Shown here piece after piece: positions 35,312-44,869 of a stretch of 64,000 nucleotides of DNA. Position numbers and translations under genes: made by a program. Position 1 is the stretch's first letter. Every line of letters begins with the position of its first letter. The stretch comes from M3007 sp041392625 (GTDB lineage Bacteria; Bacteroidota; Bacteroidia; Chitinophagales; Saprospiraceae), in contig JAWKLR010000007.1 in NCBI GenBank assembly GCA_041392625.1, positions 124,001-188,000 on the forward strand. Reading direction: 5' to 3'. The notes below the pieces were generated by a model. That model searched no databases and was not told the origin of the DNA. It saw only the letters and a program-made list of their open reading frames with translations.

Positions 35312-36541
35312 ATGCCTTTTAGCGAAATACTCAGTATGGCTTTTCAAAGTATCCGCGCAAATATGCTGCGTGCGGTGCTTACCCTGATGATCATCGCATT
35401 TGGTATTATGGCATTGGTGGGGATTTTAACGGCAATTGATGCCATTGCGTATTCCCTTAACGACAACTTCAGCGGCCTTGGTGCAAATTCATTTAGCATT
35501 GAGCGTAAATGGAGCGAAGTTTCGAGCAATAGGGGTGGGAAACGCCAGAAAGTGAGCGACCCTATCCGTTTTGATGATGCCATAGCGTTTAAGGAACGGT
35601 TTGACTTTCCGGCCAAAGTGTCGGTGGCCCATTGGGCAACCAGTCTGGCTACTGTAAAATTTAAAGCGAAAAACCAATCCAAACATTGGCCTGGTAGGTG
35701 TGGATGAAAACTACTTCGATGTAGTATACTGGATATCGGACACTACGAAATGGTACGGAGGTGGATGCCGGTCAGCCCAAGGCAATCATCGGGAACGACA
35801 TCGTGGAAATCCCTTTTCAATGACAAACCTGAAAAAGCGCTGGACCAGGTCATTGTAGTCGGAACCGTCCGGTATCGTGTGATTGGGATTCTCAAATCCA
35901 AAGGCTCTTCCATGGGCAATCGAAGCGAACGCGCAGTATATGCCCCACTCCACAACGTGCGAAACTACTACGGTGGGGACGATACCAACTACGAATTGAT
36001 GGTTTCAGTCAACGATGCAATGGATATTGAGTCCGCAAAATCAGAAGCAACAGGTTTGTTTCGCCAGGTGCGCCGCTTGCGACCCAGTCAGGAAGACGAC
36101 TTCGAATTGTTTTCCAGCGATAGTCTGGTTGGTATCCTCAAAGAAAATACAACCAACCTGCGTTTGGCTACCATCGCAATCGGGCTGATGACCCTGCTCG
36201 GAGCTGCCATCGGACTCATGAATATCATGTTGGTTAGTGTGACGGAGCGTACCCGTGAAATCGGTATTTATAAAGCCCTTGGGGCCACCCGCCGCAGTGT
36301 GTTGACCCAGTTTCTCCTGGAGGCAATTCTGATTTGTCAGATGGGAGGTATTACCGGAATATTTCTGGGCATTCTCATCGGCAACATCGTAACGCCATTT
36401 CTTGGTGGCAGCTTCCTCATTCCCTGGGGTTGGATGTTCCTGGGGCTCACCCTGTGTATGATTGCTGGTGTTGTTTCCGGATTTTATCCGGCTATGAAAG
36501 CAGCACGCCTGGACCCAATCGAAGCCCTGCGATACGAATAA
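35312..36541 (+). pseudogene. MacB/FtsX-type ABC transporter permease, frameshifted
   Basis: The N-terminal 115 or so residues (MPFSEILSMAFQSIRANMLR, then ALTLMIIAFGIMALVGILTA-like helix) and the C-terminal 250 residues read as one MacB-type permease: an N-terminal helix, a periplasmic domain, and three late helices with TERTREIGIYKALGATRR. Between 35665 and 35825 the protein continues through other frames: TNPNIGLVGVDENYFDVV, then DIGHYEM, then TEVDAGQPKAIIGNDIVEI, before returning as LFNDKPEKALDQ. That requires at least four small indels in about 150 bp. Such permeases export lipoproteins, peptides or toxins, or act in mechanotransmission. Each fragment is well conserved, so sequence error is more likely than decay. 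Confidence 0.85.
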
Positions 36542-36548
36542 TTTCAAC

Positions 36549-37216
36549 ATGACAATCGAGCTGTATTTCGAACAGTTGCGTAACCGCCTGGAAACTGCTG
36601 GTGATCCCGAACGGCCCAGGGGCAAATGTGGTATATGCGGCATCAATTTGAATATTTTGGGTTGCGGGCACCCGAGTGGCTTGCAATCGCAAAAGACCAT
36701 TTTAAGCAATTTGCCATACCTGAAGGAGAGCAGTTAAAAGCCTTTGTCCGCTTGTGCTATCAGGATGATCACCGGGAAATGCAATACATTGCTATAGAGG
36801 CGATGGAGCGCTCCATGAAAAACTGGACGCTCCCGGATTGGAATTTTTAGAGCAACTTATTTGGAGAAATCGTGGTGGGACAGCGTCGACTGGTTTGCCG
36901 CCTTTGTCGGAATGCACTTTGTCCGTCACCCTGAACTGATTCGCCCGGTTACCAGCCGGTGGATGGATTCGGGTGAACGTTGGCTGTAACGCGTTGCTAT
37001 TATATTTCAATTGCGGTATAAGGAAAACCGATGCGGAACTCATGTTTCGAGTACATCCTTCTGGTTGCCGATAGCAAAGAGTTTTTTCTTCAAAAAGGAG
37101 CAGGCTGGGCCCTGCGGCAGTACTCAAAGACCAACCCGGATGCAGTTCGGGAATTTGTTGCAGCGCACCGGCTTCCAGCGCTGACACGAAGAGAAGCCTT
37201 GCGACTCTTGGATTGA
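36549..37216 (+). pseudogene. AlkD-like DNA alkylation repair protein, frameshifted
   Basis: Pieces in alternating frames assemble into a HEAT-repeat DNA alkylation repair protein of the AlkC/AlkD group, which removes alkylated bases. Start MTIELYFEQLRNRLETAGDP; then YMRHQFEYFGLRAPEWLAIA, LCYQDDHREMQYIAIEAM and KNWTLPDW in a second frame; then SWWDSVDWFAAFVGMHFVRH and RPVTSRWMDSGERWL; finally DSKEFFLQKGAGWALRQYSK and ALTRREALRLLD. At least four frame changes are needed. The order and spacing match a protein of about 220 residues. It starts 8 bp after the ABC permease and shares its damage, which points to poor sequence quality in this interval. Confidence 0.75.
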
Positions 37217-37258
37217 TCCCTTTTTATGTTCTCCATTTAACGGATATCGGCACATTGG

Positions 37259-37510
37259 TTGATTTCGTTTCCATATTGCATCCAATCCGATACCGGGGAT
37301 CAATTGCAACTGGATTTACGCCGATTCCCTCAGGAGAGTATGCTGGCAATAAGCATCTTCGATGTTTGGGGAAGGAGTTTTTGTACCAGAGAACTTGCGG
37401 GTGGACTGGAACATAGCAAATCCATACTTCCCGGTCTGCCTGCCGGAAAATAGGTGATTCATAATCGAAATAAGACTGGAGTTTGGTCTAGGGTAACAGT
37501 TGTAGAATTG
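37259..37510 (+). pseudogene. Orphan T9SS C-terminal sorting-domain remnant
   Basis: In one frame the DNA reads GDQLQLDLRRFPQESMLAIS, IFDVWGRSF, then LPGLPAGK, a TAG stop at 37451, and VIHNRNKTGVWSRVTVVEL. This follows the usual plan of a type A T9SS sorting domain (xLxI, hydrophobic-DxxGR, LPxGxYxI, end in K/V-rich strand), with Tyr expected where the stop lies. No upstream cargo domain is attached; the preceding bases belong to the AlkD-like locus. The rest of the gap to 37969 shows no convincing gene apart from a 28-codon leftward frame at 37554-37640. Confidence 0.55.
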
Positions 37511-37969
37511 CAACTCTTGTTGGAGTGCATGCTTTCCCCAAAAAACGAAGCGTTTAGGCTTGAGAGGTTTTGAGGATGAATACTTTTCGGCCGATGTAAA
37601 TGGCTCCGAGTACGAGGGTGTAGGAAAGAGTGGCAGTCATATCAGAAAGGTTGGTAATCGATTATTTGGTTAAGGCTTTTGCGCGCCGGATTCCCGGAAT
37701 GCCTTAGGTAAACGCAGGGCTGATTTAATACGCTGCCAGGTTTTTTATTTTTTTTCAAAAAACTTTTTTGAGTGATTTTTCTCACTCAATTCGTTGATAA
37801 GGTTTATGGGTTTTGGGGCCGATTTGGGGTAATTCATATCGTATTTAAATAGCTTTTTATTTAAAAATTTTCCCCAATATTTTTGGCTTCTTAGTAAAGG
37901 CTGCCTACATTCATTCCGACAACCCATTTGGATGGCCAAAGAATATTTTAATTTTTAAATCATTTTAAT

Positions 37970-40105
37970 ATGGCAGTATTTGAAACAAAAGATATCCGGA
38001 ATGTTGTCCTGGTAGGACATGCCGGATGCGGTAAAACGACCCTCGCTGAAACCATGCTTTTTGAAGCAAAAGCAATTACGCGCCGGGGTGCTGTGGAAGA
38101 AAACAACACGCAGAGTGATTACACTGCTCTGGAACAGGAGCGTGGGCACTCTTTGTTTACTTCTCTGATGCACTGCGATTGGAAGGATACAAAGATCAAT
38201 ATCCTGGATACTCCGGGATTAGATGATTTTGTCGGGGAGGTGGTCGCTTCGCTGAAAGTTGCAGATACCGCTGTAGTTGTACTCAATGCCAAAGGTGGTG
38301 TGGAGGTTGGAACCGAACTGGTTTGGGAGTATGTGGATCAGTATGATACGCCTACCCTTTTTGTGATCAACCAGTTGGACCATGAAAAAGCCGATTTTGA
38401 ACGAACACTGGAGCAGGCAAAAGCGCGGTTTGGACACCGTGTAACACCCATGCAATTTCCGGTGAATCAGGGTGAAGGCTTCAATGCCATCGTAGATGCC
38501 CTGCGGATGGTGATGTATGTGTTTTCCTCCGGAGGGAGGGAAACCCGAGAAACATGATATCCCTGCTGAACATAAAGCCCGGGCCGATGAGATGCACAAT
38601 GCACTGGTTGAAGCAGCGGCAGAGAACGATGAGGGCCTGATGGAAAAATATTTTGAAAATGGAACCCTGGATGAAGAAGAACTTGCAAAAGGCCTGAGTA
38701 TTGGTCTGGCGCACCACCAATTCTTCCCTGTTTTCTGCGCCTCCGGCCTGAAGGATATGGGCTCAGGACGTATCATGGGTTTTATTCACGACATCTGCCC
38801 CAGTCCGGCCCAGCGACCAGCAGCCGAGTTGGAAAGCGGAGGTACCAAACCATGCGATCCCAACGCACGCCCTTGCGTGTTTATATACAAATCAGTGAAC
38901 GAGCCTAAAGTGGGCCTGGTATCCTACTTTAAAGTTTACTCAGGTGTGTTAAAATCGGGTAGTGAACTCACCAACGCCTACAATGCTAATACCGAACGGT
39001 TTACCCAACTGTACGTATCAGAAGGAAAAAACCGGGAGGCAGTCGATGAATTGCGCAGGAGACCTGGGTTGTACGGTCAAACTAAAGGGAAGTCATTCCA
39101 ACCAAACACTCAATCCCAAAGGGAATGAAACTAAAATCAAACGCATTCAGTTTCCAACTCCCCGCGTTCGGATGGCGGTAATGCCTCCAAGCAAATCCGA
39201 GGTTGAGAAAATGGCTAATGCCCTCCACGCAATCCAAGAAGAGGATCCAACATTGCTCGTTGAACAAAGTGTGGAGCCTGAAGCAAACCATCATTCAGGG
39301 GCAAGGAGAAATGCACCTGGAAATTATCCGCCACAAAGCCGAACAGGTGTACGGCGTTGGATTGGAGTATGGTGAACCACGGATTCCATACCGCGAGACC
39401 ATTACTCGGGTAGCCAATAAAGACTATCGCCACAAGAAACAGTCTGGTGGAGCCGGCCAATTTGCAGAAGTACACATGCGCATTGAGCCGTACTATGAAG
39501 GCATGCCGGATCCGGATGGACTTACTGTACGGAATATGGAAGTGGATACCTTGAAGTGGGGGGGTAAACTGGCATTTTGCTGGGCCATTGTTGGTGGTTC
39601 CATTGACGCCCGTTTTACCAATGCGATTAAGAAAGGTATCATGTCTAAAATGGAAGAAGGGCCGCTCACTGGTTCCTATTGCAGGGATATTCGTGTCAGT
39701 GTTTACGACGGAAAAATGCACCCGGTAGACTCCAATGATATGGCATTCCAAATTGCTTCAACGTATGCCTTTAAGGAAGCCTTCCCCAATGCCGGACCAC
39801 AATTAATGGAGCCGGTTTACAACCTGGAAGTACTCTGTGATTCAGAAGTAATGGGCAACGTAATGGGCGATTTGCAAACCCGCCGCGCCATCATCATGGG
39901 TATGGATACACAAGGCCATTATCAGGTTGTAAAAGCGCGTGTTCCTCTCAAGGAATTGCACCGCTATTCATCTTCTTTGCGGTCACTTACTCAAGGTAAA
40001 GCGAAGTTCTCGATGTCGTTTGCTGAATATGCGGCTTGTCCGGGAGATGTTCAGGCAAAATTGATTTCTGAGTACGCCGCACAGGCTCAGGAAGATGACC
40101 ATTGA
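37970..40105 (+). pseudogene. Elongation factor G paralog, interrupted by three frameshifts
   Basis: The N-terminus has the GTPase motifs GHAGCGKTT, DTPG and NQLDHEKAD; the C-terminal part (from GQGEMHLEIIRHKAEQVYG to the end) holds EF-G domains IV and V. Switch I reads EQERGHSLFTSL in place of the usual RGITI, and the P-loop has Ala and Cys, so this is the second, divergent EF-G copy found in many Bacteroidota, not the str-operon fusA. The product is split near 38525 (VFSSGG versus VFPPEGG), near 39055 and near 39265. All parts are well conserved. Either the gene is recently inactivated or, more likely, the sequence contains indel errors. Confidence 0.88.
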
Positions 40106-40147
40106 TAGGTGTCAACCACGATAGAAACTGATGTTTAAAGCAGAATT

Positions 40148-40185
40148 AAATCCCGGATGCCAAATGGTGTCCGGGATTTCTTTTT
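40148..40185 (+). terminator. Terminator after the EF-G paralog
   Basis: AAATCCCGGA (40148-40157) pairs with TCCGGGATTT (40170-40179), followed by CTTTTT. It lies about 40 bp after the stop. Confidence 0.8.
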
Positions 40186-40333
40186 GAACCCAAACAGTCA
40201 GGTTTGAAGGGTGCCCCCAATTACTTATGAGTTGATTTTCAGGCCACTCGTTCGGAAATGCGTAGTTTTGTTTCAAAGCAGTTTCTGTAGAAATTTACCC
40301 AACCAAACATACCTATTAAAATACGTGTAAATC

Positions 40334-41041
40334 ATGAATAAAACAGTTGTTGTAACCGGTGGTACCAAAGGGCTTGGCCGCGCCATTTCCGAGCGTTTCG
40401 CGCGGGAAGGATTTGATGTATGCGTATGTGCCCGGACAGAGGCAGATTTGCAGGAAATGAAAAAAGCATGGAAGTCTGTATTGCCGGATTCAACGTTACT
40501 TACCTACCAGGCCGATTTAAGTCAACGTACTGAGGTGCTGGAGTTTGCCGGTTTTGTCCAGTCGCATTGGAGCAAACTGGATGTGTTGGTCAACAATGCA
40601 GGACTGTTTATGCCGGGAAATATCACCGAGGAGCCGCCCGGGGTTTTTGAAACGATGATGGAGGTAAATTTGTACAGCGCCTACTACCTTACGCGCGCTT
40701 TGTTGCCTATGATGCTTCCCAATGCTGAAGGCCATATATTCAATATGTGTAGTGTTGCCAGTTTACAAGCATATCCCAACGGGGGCTCTTATTCCATTTC
40801 CAAATTTGCGCTGTTGGGCTTTTCAAAAGGGCTGCGTGAGGAGTTAAAAACAAAAGGCCTGAAGGTTACAGCTATCTTACCCGGAGCGACCTGGTCGGAC
40901 TCCTGGAAAGGTGTGGACTTGCCAGAAGAACGCCTGATGCAGTCAGAGGATATTGCCAAGGCTGTTTGGGGCGCTTATGGCCTTTCCGACGCAGCTGTTG
41001 TGGAGGAACTGCTCATCCGTCCTCAATTAGGCGATTTGTAA
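40334..41041 (+). CDS. Short-chain dehydrogenase/reductase
   Basis: A 235-residue classical SDR enzyme using NAD(P)H. Motifs: cofactor site TGGTKGLGRAI (TGxxxGxG), NNAG at about residue 88, the catalytic Ser in MCSVAS and YSISK as the YxxxK pair. The N-terminal strand MNKTVVVTGG begins with no extension. Substrate is unknown; the family covers sugar, fatty-acyl and secondary metabolite reductions. TAGTTTTG at 40263-40270 could be its -7 box, but no well-spaced TTG is seen. It converges with the TIGR02757 gene, with one base between the stops. Confidence 0.9.
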   Translation: MNKTVVVTGGTKGLGRAISERFAREGFDVCVCARTEADLQEMKKAWKSVLPDSTLLTYQADLSQRTEVLEFAGFVQSHWSKLDVLVNNAGLFMPGNITEEPPGVFETMMEVNLYSAYYLTRALLPMMLPNAEGHIFNMCSVASLQAYPNGGSYSISKFALLGFSKGLREELKTKGLKVTAILPGATWSDSWKGVDLPEERLMQSEDIAKAVWGAYGLSDAAVVEELLIRPQLGDL

Positions 41042-41042
41042 C

Positions 41043-41819
41043 TTACGGGTTCAGCCCAAGAACACCCAATCCAAACAGGGCATAGTCATACTTTACCGGA
41101 TCATCCGGGTCGAGTTTTTTGAGTTGGTGGCTGATCTCCAGTACGGCTTTCCAATCCGTTTGTTTTCTTTTGAGCAAACCCAATTGTCGTGCTACCCGGT
41201 CGACATGAACATCCAGTGGTATGAGCAATTGGCTGGGTTGAATGCTATTCCAAATGCCAAAGTCGACCCCGTTTTCATCGTTGCGCACCATCCAGCGCAA
41301 GAACATGTTCAGGCGTTTGCAACTTGAATTTCGTATGGGGGTTGAAACGTGTTTTCGAGTGCGCTGGGGGGCTACGGGCAATGCGAAAAAATCATTGTGG
41401 AAACCGATCAGGGCCGCTTCTACATTTGAATCATTGGGGCTCATGTGCCGGGAGAATGCAGTCTCCAGACTTTGGTTTTGGGTGTAATACTGTTGGAAAA
41501 ATTCAAGAAAGTAAAGCGTGTCGATGGCCTGAAATGTGCGGTGCTTGAAGGATACAAATCGTTCTCGGTCCGATTCCTGATGATTTTGGATAAAATCAAA
41601 AGGAGCTCCGTCCATGCGTTCAATCAGACTAAGTGCGCTTTTGATAATGGTTTTTCGTTGCCCCCACGCAAGCATAGCAGTCCAAAATCCAATAATCTCA
41701 CGGTCTTGCATTCCTGTAAAACGATGTGGAATACTGATCGGGTCATCTTTTATGAAGTCGACGGTGTTGTACTGATTCACCGCTTCATCCAGGATTTTTT
41801 TTACTGCTTCTTTTCGCAT
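41043..41819 (-). CDS. TIGR02757 family protein (DUF2400)
   Basis: A 258-residue member of the TIGR02757/DUF2400 family, widespread in Bacteroidota and of unknown function. Family signs: DPISIPHRF, DREIIGFWTAMLAWGQRKTI, FKHRTFQ, RLNMFLRWMVRNDENGVDFG, and PLDVHVDRVARQLGLL. The HVDRVAR segment resembles the helix-hairpin-helix region of DNA glycosylases of the endonuclease III type, so a link to DNA repair has been suggested by that resemblance only. Its start faces the T9SS cargo gene across about 130 bp. Confidence 0.88.
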   Translation of the reverse strand: MRKEAVKKILDEAVNQYNTVDFIKDDPISIPHRFTGMQDREIIGFWTAMLAWGQRKTIIKSALSLIERMDGAPFDFIQNHQESDRERFVSFKHRTFQAIDTLYFLEFFQQYYTQNQSLETAFSRHMSPNDSNVEAALIGFHNDFFALPVAPQRTRKHVSTPIRNSSCKRLNMFLRWMVRNDENGVDFGIWNSIQPSQLLIPLDVHVDRVARQLGLLKRKQTDWKAVLEISHQLKKLDPDDPVKYDYALFGLGVLGLNP

Positions 41820-41947
41820 TCGTTTAGTTGGTTTTAGGCAAATGACTGAACTTTTTTGGACTTATGTTTCGAAAAAACTAACTTTAAAATCCCAAGCACG
41901 CTCTATACCAATACATCTCCTAAGTTCACTTTGTCAACCCCAAACAT

Positions 41948-42909
41948 ATGAAAAAGCCATTTTTCGAAAAATTCTTCTTTCTACTTTTTCTGTCTGCAAG
42001 TTTTCTTTCAAATGCGCAACAGTACAATTATTTTGAGTTTGACACCAACATGCCGGTTCAAATAGACAGTACTGTGCAAGGCAATCAGTGGCAAATTGGT
42101 TTGCCGCAAAAGATGCTTTTCAATACGGCCTATTCCGAACCCAATGTACTTGTGACGGACACGCTTGAGCAATATATTCCTGGGCAATTGTCGCGGTGCA
42201 CGGTGTCAATTGATTCACAAACGCTGGGGTGGGCTCCATGGGCCTGGCCGCGATACATTTTTATGTTTGCCTGGAAAATGGATGCCGATCCTGATTTTGC
42301 CGGTGGCTTCATCGAGGCATCCTATGACGGAGGGATGCATTGGGAAAACATCTTTTCAGATACGGTATATCAGATTGTGTTTTTTGGCGATGGTTCGATT
42401 GATACCTTGTGGAATGGGGAGCTCGGCTTTACCGGAACCAGCGATGATTGGCAAATGGGCCTGATCTGTTGGGGAGCACTGGATTATCTGCCAACTGTTC
42501 CGCCACTGCCCGAACGCATTGAACTGCGTTTTTCTTTTGATAGTGACTCCATGGCCACTCCAGGCGATGGCTGGATGCTGGATAATCTGGAAGCCTGGCC
42601 GGAAGTGATCCATACCGTAAAGGAACTTGAGTCAATGATGGAGGCAGAGGAAGCACATCGAATTTACCCTAACCCGGCATCCGATTATATTAATGTGGTA
42701 AGCAAATTGGGAGCAACCGGGCCTTACGTATCCGGCTTGTGGGTTTGGATGGGAAATTGTTTAAGGAAATCCAATATGAAGCACGGAATAAAGGGGTTTA
42801 TATGGAAAGCATTTTTCTGAATGACTTGCCCGGATTGCCAAGGCGATTTGTTGTGCAGGTGCTGACAAACTCAGGCGTGGTTTCGAAGATTATTGTGAAA
42901 GGGGAGTAG
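41948..42909 (+). CDS. Secreted protein with T9SS C-terminal sorting domain (one frameshift)
   Basis: An exported protein of unknown function. The signal peptide is FFFLLFLSASFLSNAQQ. The mature part is rich in Trp, Asp and Gly (GGFIEASYDGGMHWENIF, FSFDSDSMATPGDGWMLDN), reminiscent of MAM/jelly-roll-like extracellular domains in Bacteroidota cargo proteins. The C-terminal sorting domain starts with YPNPASDYINVVS and continues, after a one-base frame change near 42735, as LDGKLFKEIQYEARNKGVYM, FVVQVLTNSGVVSKIIVKGE, ending at 42909. T9SS domains guide export across the outer membrane. Without the frameshift correction the protein would end at 42820 and lack the sorting signal. Confidence 0.8.
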
Positions 42910-42996
42910 GTAGAGGTTGGGCTTTTCAAGGGTTTCTGTTTGAATGCCTGGTGGATTTGAGGGTGTCGGCTGTGTGTGGTTTGGGGCTTGCGGGGG

Positions 42997-43017
42997 AGAC
43001 GCCCAGGTTGGGCGTCT
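42997..43017. repeat. Perfect 9-bp hairpin upstream of carA
   Basis: AGACGCCCA (42997-43005) and TGGGCGTCT (43009-43017) pair perfectly around GGT, in a G-rich gap. The form resembles small dispersed hairpins seen in many environmental bacteria. A role in carA leader control is possible but unsupported. Confidence 0.5.
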
Positions 43018-43124
43018 GTACGGGGGAGAAAATATCATTGGGTCCGGTTTTGAAAATCGGGGTATTTGCGCGAACTTTGCATCCCAAAAAATCAGCAGAA
43101 GGAACGCACTCCGGTCTGCACAAA

Positions 43125-44228
43125 ATGAAGGGAATGCACAACAAAGCAGTTCTATTGCTTGAAGACGGCACCGTCTTCCACGGCTACGCAGCCGGAAAGC
43201 CAGGTACTACGACCGGCGAAATTTGTTTTAATACCGGAATGACCGGTTATCAGGAAATTTTTACGGACCCCTCTTATTTCGGCCAGATACTGGTGGCAAC
43301 CAATGTGCATATTGGCAACTATGGCATTAAGGCAGAGGAAGTGGAAAGTGAAAATATCAAAATTGCCGGCTTTGTTTGCCGCAATTTCAATGTGGACTAC
43401 AGCCGAAAACTAGCGGATAAAAACATCCAGGAATATTTTGAGGAAGAAGGCCTTGTTGCCATCTACGATGTAGATACCCGGGCAATTGTCCAGCATATTC
43501 GCGATAAAGGAGCAATGAACTGCATTATTTCATCCGAGATTTTGGATGTGGATGCTTTAAAAAAGAAGCTGGCTGAAGTGCCTTCTATGGCAGGCCTGGA
43601 ATTGTCTTCAAAAGTATCTACCCCTGAGCCCTATTATGTCGGCAATCCGGATGCAGCACACAAGATTGCTGTGATGGATTATGGCGTGAAGAAAAATATT
43701 TTGCGCTGCTTTACCGAACGCGATTGCTATTTGAAAGTATTTCCTGCCAAAACAAGTTTTGCAGAAGTTGATGCCTGGAACCCGGACGGCTATTTCTTGT
43801 CGAATGGCCCTGGCGACCCCTCGGCAATGGAGTATTCCATAGAACTGGTGCAAAGCATGCTGGAAAAAGGCAAGCCCTTGTTTGGTATTTGCCTGGGGCA
43901 ACAATTGCTGGCTCAGGCCGTAGGTCTTCCCACCTACAAACTGCACCACGGGCACCGCGGAATCAATCACCCGGTAAAGCACCTTAAAACTGGTAAATCT
44001 GAGATCACCAGCCAAAACCATGGCTTTGGCGTTGTAGAACAGGCCGTTTACGACAATCCGAGCCTGGTAGAAGCCACACACATCAACCTAAATGACGACA
44101 CCGTGGAAGGCATCCGACTGGTGGGAAAACCGGCATTCAGTGTGCAGTATCACCCGGAGGCTGCTCCCGGCCCGCATGATGCACGTTATTTGTTTGATGA
44201 CTTCTTGCAGTTGGTGGATAAGTCCTAA
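43125..44228 (+). CDS. carA: Carbamoyl-phosphate synthase small (glutamine amidotransferase) subunit
   Basis: CarA hydrolyses glutamine and channels ammonia to CarB for carbamoyl phosphate, used in arginine and pyrimidine synthesis. The 367-residue product has GTTTGEICFNTGMTGYQEIF in the N-terminal domain and the class I amidotransferase triad: C256 in FGICLGQQLL, with His and Glu in VQYHPEAAPGP. SNGPGDPSAM is the oxyanion loop. The frame is open back to 42951, but MKGMHNKAVLLLEDG matches the family start. carB is not adjacent within the window, which is common in this phylum. Confidence 0.95.
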   Translation: MKGMHNKAVLLLEDGTVFHGYAAGKPGTTTGEICFNTGMTGYQEIFTDPSYFGQILVATNVHIGNYGIKAEEVESENIKIAGFVCRNFNVDYSRKLADKNIQEYFEEEGLVAIYDVDTRAIVQHIRDKGAMNCIISSEILDVDALKKKLAEVPSMAGLELSSKVSTPEPYYVGNPDAAHKIAVMDYGVKKNILRCFTERDCYLKVFPAKTSFAEVDAWNPDGYFLSNGPGDPSAMEYSIELVQSMLEKGKPLFGICLGQQLLAQAVGLPTYKLHHGHRGINHPVKHLKTGKSEITSQNHGFGVVEQAVYDNPSLVEATHINLNDDTVEGIRLVGKPAFSVQYHPEAAPGPHDARYLFDDFLQLVDKS

Positions 44229-44247
44229 TTACTGGGCAAACACGCTC

Positions 44248-44799
44248 TTAGATAAACCACCAATCAGGTTTTCTAAAGTTTATCAAAAGAATAAGCGCAA
44301 AGCCAAGTAGAAAAAAAACAAGTGCTCCGCCAATTGCCTTCCCCCATAGGGCAAGGCCTTGGCCTTTGTATTTTTTCGGCTCATTTCGAATGGTTTTTAG
44401 CGCCTTGCTTGAAATGTTAAAGCCCGCTGCTCCCATCATAAGGGCAAGAAAGAGAAAGAAGGCTGGGATTGTGAGATTAAGCAAAGCCACTGCCAAGACC
44501 AGTAGCAGGCCTGTCAGACTCAAGACTGCACCTGAAATTGCATGCGGGTGCAGTATCTGGTCTGCCGTTTGGGCAACCCGTTTGCGTTTCTTTTTTATTG
44601 TTCTTTTTCTCGAAAAAGGCAAGAGGAGTTTTACTTCACCTCCCCATTCATTAATGCGCTGGCCAGACTTATTAGGCAGTGCGGGCTTTCCAATTTCCGG
44701 AGGCAAATTTTGTTTTTCATTACAATTGAGTGCAGCTCCATATTCAGGGTAAAGCAGGAGATAAAATAATAGGATAAAAAAGAAGCGGGAGTGATTCAT
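44248..44799 (-). CDS. Exported/membrane protein, tandem paralog A (DUF4190-like C-terminus)
   Basis: A 183-residue protein with an N-terminal signal-like helix (residues 5-23), a basic linker (FSRKRTIKKKRKRVAQ), then two to three membrane helices (about residues 87-110, 113-132 and 155-175). The C-terminal half shares with the next gene the pattern HPxAIxGxxLxLxG, then SxALxxI, then KxKGxGLAxxGxxxG, and this arrangement resembles DUF4190-type membrane proteins. The function is unknown. It is the downstream member of a leftward pair of paralogs. Upstream of the pair lies a paired palindrome that may control both. Confidence 0.72.
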   Translation of the reverse strand: MNHSRFFFILLFYLLLYPEYGAALNCNEKQNLPPEIGKPALPNKSGQRINEWGGEVKLLLPFSRKRTIKKKRKRVAQTADQILHPHAISGAVLSLTGLLLVLAVALLNLTIPAFFLFLALMMGAAGFNISSKALKTIRNEPKKYKGQGLALWGKAIGGALVFFLLGFALILLINFRKPDWWFI

Positions 44800-44869
44800 G
44801 GTTTCCTGGTTTTATATAAAGGGCTTCACTCAAGGCCGTGCGCTAAAACCTGCAAGCCCAAGTGTATTG

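Noticed and set aside
37970..40105. Programmed frameshifting in the EF-G paralog
   Set aside because: Three sites lack a common slippery sequence or downstream structure, and neighbouring loci show the same type of break.
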